NCBI GenBank assembly: GCA_021296015.1 | Contig: JAGWBG010000119.1 | Coordinates: forward strand, 1-7,687 | Reading direction: 5' to 3' | Length of the DNA stretch: 7,687 nucleotides | DNA from: Dehalococcoidia bacterium | Lineage (GTDB): Bacteria > Chloroflexota > Dehalococcoidia > Lucifugimonadales > JAGWBF01 | Part shown: positions 5,603 to 7,687 of the stretch, in pieces | Numbering within the stretch: the stretch's first letter is position 1 | How the letters are laid out: each line of letters starts with the position of its first letter | Program-made: the position numbers and the translations under genes | Notes under the pieces: generated by a model | The model's database searches: none | The model's input: the letters and a program-made list of their open reading frames with translations, nothing else | What the model was told of the DNA's origin: nothing

Positions 5603-7033
5603 ATGCTGGACCTGGTATTGAGGGGAGGACAGGTGGTAACACCCCAACGGGTGGCGGAGATGGACGTTGCCGTCCTGGGGGAGAAGATTGTGGCCGTGAC
5701 CGAGCCGGGAGTCCTGGACGCAGAGGCGGCCCGGACCATAGACGCCTCCGGTAGGATTGTCGTTCCCGGAGGTATCGAACCCCACGCTCACATCGCCACC
5801 CCGGTCCCCCAACTGTGGACCGGGCGTCCTGGTGTGGAGACCCAGTCGCCGGAGGCTGCCAGCCGTGCCGCTGCCTTCGGTGGGACTACCATGCTCATAG
5901 ATTTTGCCCGGCCCCTGTACGGGGCGACTCCCCTGGAGGCGGTGGAGCAAAGGGTCCAGCGCTTCAGCGGGCACTCGTACATAGACTTCGCCTTCCACTG
6001 CGTCTTCAACGGGGTCAGTCCGCCCGAGCACATCGCCCAGATAGGGGAGCTTATCTCCTCGGGGGTGGCTTCCATGAAGGTGTGGACCATCACCAGGCCG
6101 GGCGACCCCCCCAATCCGGCCACCGACGACGGACACCTCTGGGCCGTCATGGACCAGGTGGCCCGGCACAACGGTATCGTCGCCGTCCACGGGGAGGACG
6201 AGGCCATAGTTGAGTTTATGACCGATAAATTGAAGCGTGAGGGTCGGGACCAGGCGTACAACATTCACCTGGCCCACAACAACCTCTCGGAGGACATCAC
6301 ATTCCGGAAGACGGTCCGCATGGCCCAGCGCACGGGTGCGGGAGTATACTTCGTCCACGTCACGGCCAAGGAGGGGGTCGAGGCCATCGTGAAGGGCCGC
6401 GCCGACGGTCTGCCCATCTACGGGGAGGTGCTGCACCACTTCCTCTGCTTCACTTCCGAGGACTACAAGAAGCCTGAGGGAAACCTCTACCATACCAATC
6501 CGGGACTGAAATTCACAGAGGACAGGGATGCTCTGTGGGAGGGCTTCACCGGCGGCGCCATATCCACCGTCGCCACGGATGAGTACACTACCCCAAAAGC
6601 GCCCAAGCTCGCGGGCACGACTATCGAGACCATTCAGGGAGGCCACAACGGTATCGAGACCCGGCTGATGATCGCCTACTCCGAGGGGGTGGCGAAGGGC
6701 CGCGTCTCCCTCCAGAGGTTTGTGGAGCTTACCTCCTCCAACGCGGCCAGGGTGATGGGCATGTATCCCCAGAAGGGGATTATCGCAGTGGGCAGCGACG
6801 CGGACATTGTATTGATTGATCCCAGCGTCCACAAGACCATCGCCCTGTCGGACCTGCACGCCGACTCGGACTACAGTATATGGGAGGGGACCGAGGTGCA
6901 GGGATGGCCCGTCACTACCATACTCCGGGGTTCGGTTATTGTGGAGGACGGCAAGCTGCTGGGCAATCCCCAACAGGGCCGGTTCGTGAAGCGCAAGATA
7001 GCTTCCAATGTGCTGACCAAGCCGGCGTGCTAA
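5603..7033 (+). CDS. Dihydropyrimidinase/D-hydantoinase-type cyclic amidohydrolase
   Basis: A 476-residue enzyme of the amidohydrolase superfamily, dihydropyrimidinase/hydantoinase branch, which opens cyclic amides such as dihydropyrimidines or hydantoins to N-carbamoyl products. All binuclear metal ligands can be placed: H61 and H63 in GGIEPHAHIATP, the carboxylated lysine K159 in ASMKVWTI, H196 in VAVHGEDE, H252 in VYFVHVTA and D326 in VATDEYTT. The C-terminal half has LTSSNAARVMGMYPQKGIIAVGSDADIVL in order (376-404) and the branch signature SDYSIWEGTEVQGWPVTTI (422-440). Length is normal for the branch. DEYTT replaces the usual DH-PF after the aspartate, so the substrate pocket may differ and dihydropyrimidine should not be assumed. 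No signal peptide is seen. It is divergent from the RidA cluster and is followed 236 bp later by an Lrp-type regulator. Confidence 0.93.
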   Translation: MLDLVLRGGQVVTPQRVAEMDVAVLGEKIVAVTEPGVLDAEAARTIDASGRIVVPGGIEPHAHIATPVPQLWTGRPGVETQSPEAASRAAAFGGTTMLIDFARPLYGATPLEAVEQRVQRFSGHSYIDFAFHCVFNGVSPPEHIAQIGELISSGVASMKVWTITRPGDPPNPATDDGHLWAVMDQVARHNGIVAVHGEDEAIVEFMTDKLKREGRDQAYNIHLAHNNLSEDITFRKTVRMAQRTGAGVYFVHVTAKEGVEAIVKGRADGLPIYGEVLHHFLCFTSEDYKKPEGNLYHTNPGLKFTEDRDALWEGFTGGAISTVATDEYTTPKAPKLAGTTIETIQGGHNGIETRLMIAYSEGVAKGRVSLQRFVELTSSNAARVMGMYPQKGIIAVGSDADIVLIDPSVHKTIALSDLHADSDYSIWEGTEVQGWPVTTILRGSVIVEDGKLLGNPQQGRFVKRKIASNVLTKPAC

Positions 7034-7040
7034 CGTCGGT

Positions 7041-7181
7041 ATGAGACCCATCCCCCTGAACGTCGAGGCAGAGCAGGAGACCATCGCCCAAGTATGCGCC
7101 CCTTGCACTTCCGAGACGCCTCTCAGCGGCATCGTAACAACTTTCGATAGGCCTCTGGTCGAGGGATTACGTTTCGGGTAA
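7041..7181 (+). CDS. Possible 46-residue ORF with a CxxC pair
   Basis: ATG 7041 to TAA 7179-7181 encodes 46 residues starting MRPIPLNVEAEQETIAQ and containing C19-A-P-C22. It begins 7 bp after the hydantoinase stop. I see no clear Shine-Dalgarno site ahead of it, and no family is recognised. It could be a small cotranscribed protein, a decayed remnant, or a chance ORF; the lack of a ribosome site makes chance or remnant more likely. Confidence 0.25.
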   Translation: MRPIPLNVEAEQETIAQVCAPCTSETPLSGIVTTFDRPLVEGLRFG

Positions 7182-7207
7182 CGCTGTCTACTGAAGCGGA
7201 GCATCGG

Positions 7208-7236
7208 TTGACTTGATTCCTGCTATAGCCTATTAT
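7208..7236 (+). promoter_or_regulatory. Near-consensus sigma-70 promoter of the Lrp/AsnC gene
   Basis: TTGACT (7208-7213), a 17-bp spacer and TATTAT (7231-7236) match the consensus at five of six positions in each box with the optimal spacing. A start near 7243 places AGGAGGG (7254-7260) about 11 nt into a leader of about 27 nt. This is the best promoter in the window. Confidence 0.75.
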
Positions 7237-7269
7237 TTGCTTTAGAAAGACTCAGGAGGGGTTATCTAT

Positions 7270-7687
7270 ATGGATGAACTGGATAAAAGAATTATCAAGC
7301 TCCTTCAGGTGGACGGGCGTGCCTCCAACGCAAGAATAGCCAGAGAGGTGGGCGTCAGCGAGGGCACGGTGAGGCGAAGGCTCCGTCACCTGATTCAAGG
7401 AGACGTGATAAAGGTCATAGCTGTGCCCAACCTGGAGCAAATGGGTTATGGGACCGCCGCACTAATAGGGATTCAGACAGACCCCGGCAAAATACATGAG
7501 GTCACGAACGCAATCCCATCTCTGTACGATACCCACTACGTCTCCATGACCACCGGGGCTTATGACATATTCGCCTGGGTCGGGCTGGAGTCGCCCGAAA
7601 GACTGGGGACTTTCCTCAGAGGCCAGATAGGCACTATCCCCGGTGTCAGACGAACTGAGACTTTCGTCAACTTATCCATAACCAAGC
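7270..7687 (+). CDS. Lrp/AsnC family transcriptional regulator (3' end cut by the window)
   Basis: The frame is open from ATG 7270 to the window edge, 139 codons with no stop, so only a short C-terminal tail is missing (the family is usually about 150-165 residues). Residues 1-50 form the AsnC-type winged helix-turn-helix: MDELDKRIIKLLQVDGRAS, IAREVGVSEGTVRRRLRHL, then DVIKVIAVPN. Residues about 62-138 are the ligand-binding RAM domain, with YVSMTTGAYDIFAWV (74+17 onward) and IPGVRRTETFVNLSITK at the edge. Such proteins form dimers to octamers and respond to amino acids or related small molecules. AGGAGGG lies 9 nt before the ATG. About eight of its 14 isoleucine codons are ATA. Its target may be the adjacent hydantoinase/RidA region, but that is only inferred from position. 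Confidence 0.93.
   Translation, partial: MDELDKRIIKLLQVDGRASNARIAREVGVSEGTVRRRLRHLIQGDVIKVIAVPNLEQMGYGTAALIGIQTDPGKIHEVTNAIPSLYDTHYVSMTTGAYDIFAWVGLESPERLGTFLRGQIGTIPGVRRTETFVNLSITK

Noticed and set aside
7112..7123. GAGA-CGCC-TCTC as a terminator after the hydantoinase gene
   Set aside because: Only a 4-bp stem with no T-run; too weak to call.
5471..7204. 577-codon open frame on the minus strand opposite the hydantoinase gene
   Set aside because: It is antisense to a gene with complete family motifs, is rich in Gly, His and Val as expected for a GC-rich shadow frame, and shows no domain I recognise.

Overview
This 7.7-kb window looks like ordinary chromosomal DNA from a GC-rich bacterium that nevertheless uses many ATA (Ile) and AGG (Arg) codons. 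Gene density is high, Shine-Dalgarno sites are good, and there is at least one copy of a dispersed hairpin repeat whose translation (PLPLWERARVRG) is a familiar spurious 'protein' in many environmental genomes. The mix of cyclase-family, BtpA, amidohydrolase and hydantoinase genes fits Chloroflexota (Dehalococcoidia/SAR202-like) or a similar metagenomic lineage. That assignment is inference, not proof. I see no CRISPR array, rRNA, tRNA, transposase, prophage or toxin-antitoxin gene.

Layout. The left part is a rightward run: the last codons of an unidentified gene (to 61), a cyclase-family metal hydrolase (85-1035), a 151-bp gap holding the hairpin repeat, a BtpA-family TIM-barrel protein (GTG start at 1187), and an amidohydrolase-2 family hydrolase (2039-3157) with a promoter candidate of its own. 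This run converges, across only 14 bp, on a leftward cluster transcribed from about 5480: a RidA-family protein, a flavin reductase-like protein, and a two-domain protein joining a CinA C-terminal (NMN deamidase-like) domain to a NadD-like nucleotidyltransferase. A 163-bp divergent promoter region separates this cluster from a rightward dihydropyrimidinase/D-hydantoinase-type gene (5603-7033). After it come a possible 46-codon ORF and, behind a near-consensus promoter, an Lrp/AsnC regulator that runs off the window end.

Working together. Most of the enzymes belong to families that open or hydrolyse C-N or lactam-like bonds (hydantoinase, amidohydrolase, cyclase/formamidase fold) or handle reactive imines and flavins (RidA, flavin reductase). 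A small catabolic module for nitrogenous or ring compounds, possibly controlled by the Lrp-type regulator, is a reasonable inference, but no substrate can be read from the sequence. The most interesting gene is the CinA-NadD-like fusion: as a two-step enzyme it could take NMN to NaMN to NaAD. Its CinA half, however, has lost most of the ES-TGG signature and a nearby lysine, so it may instead be a divergent or regulatory domain.
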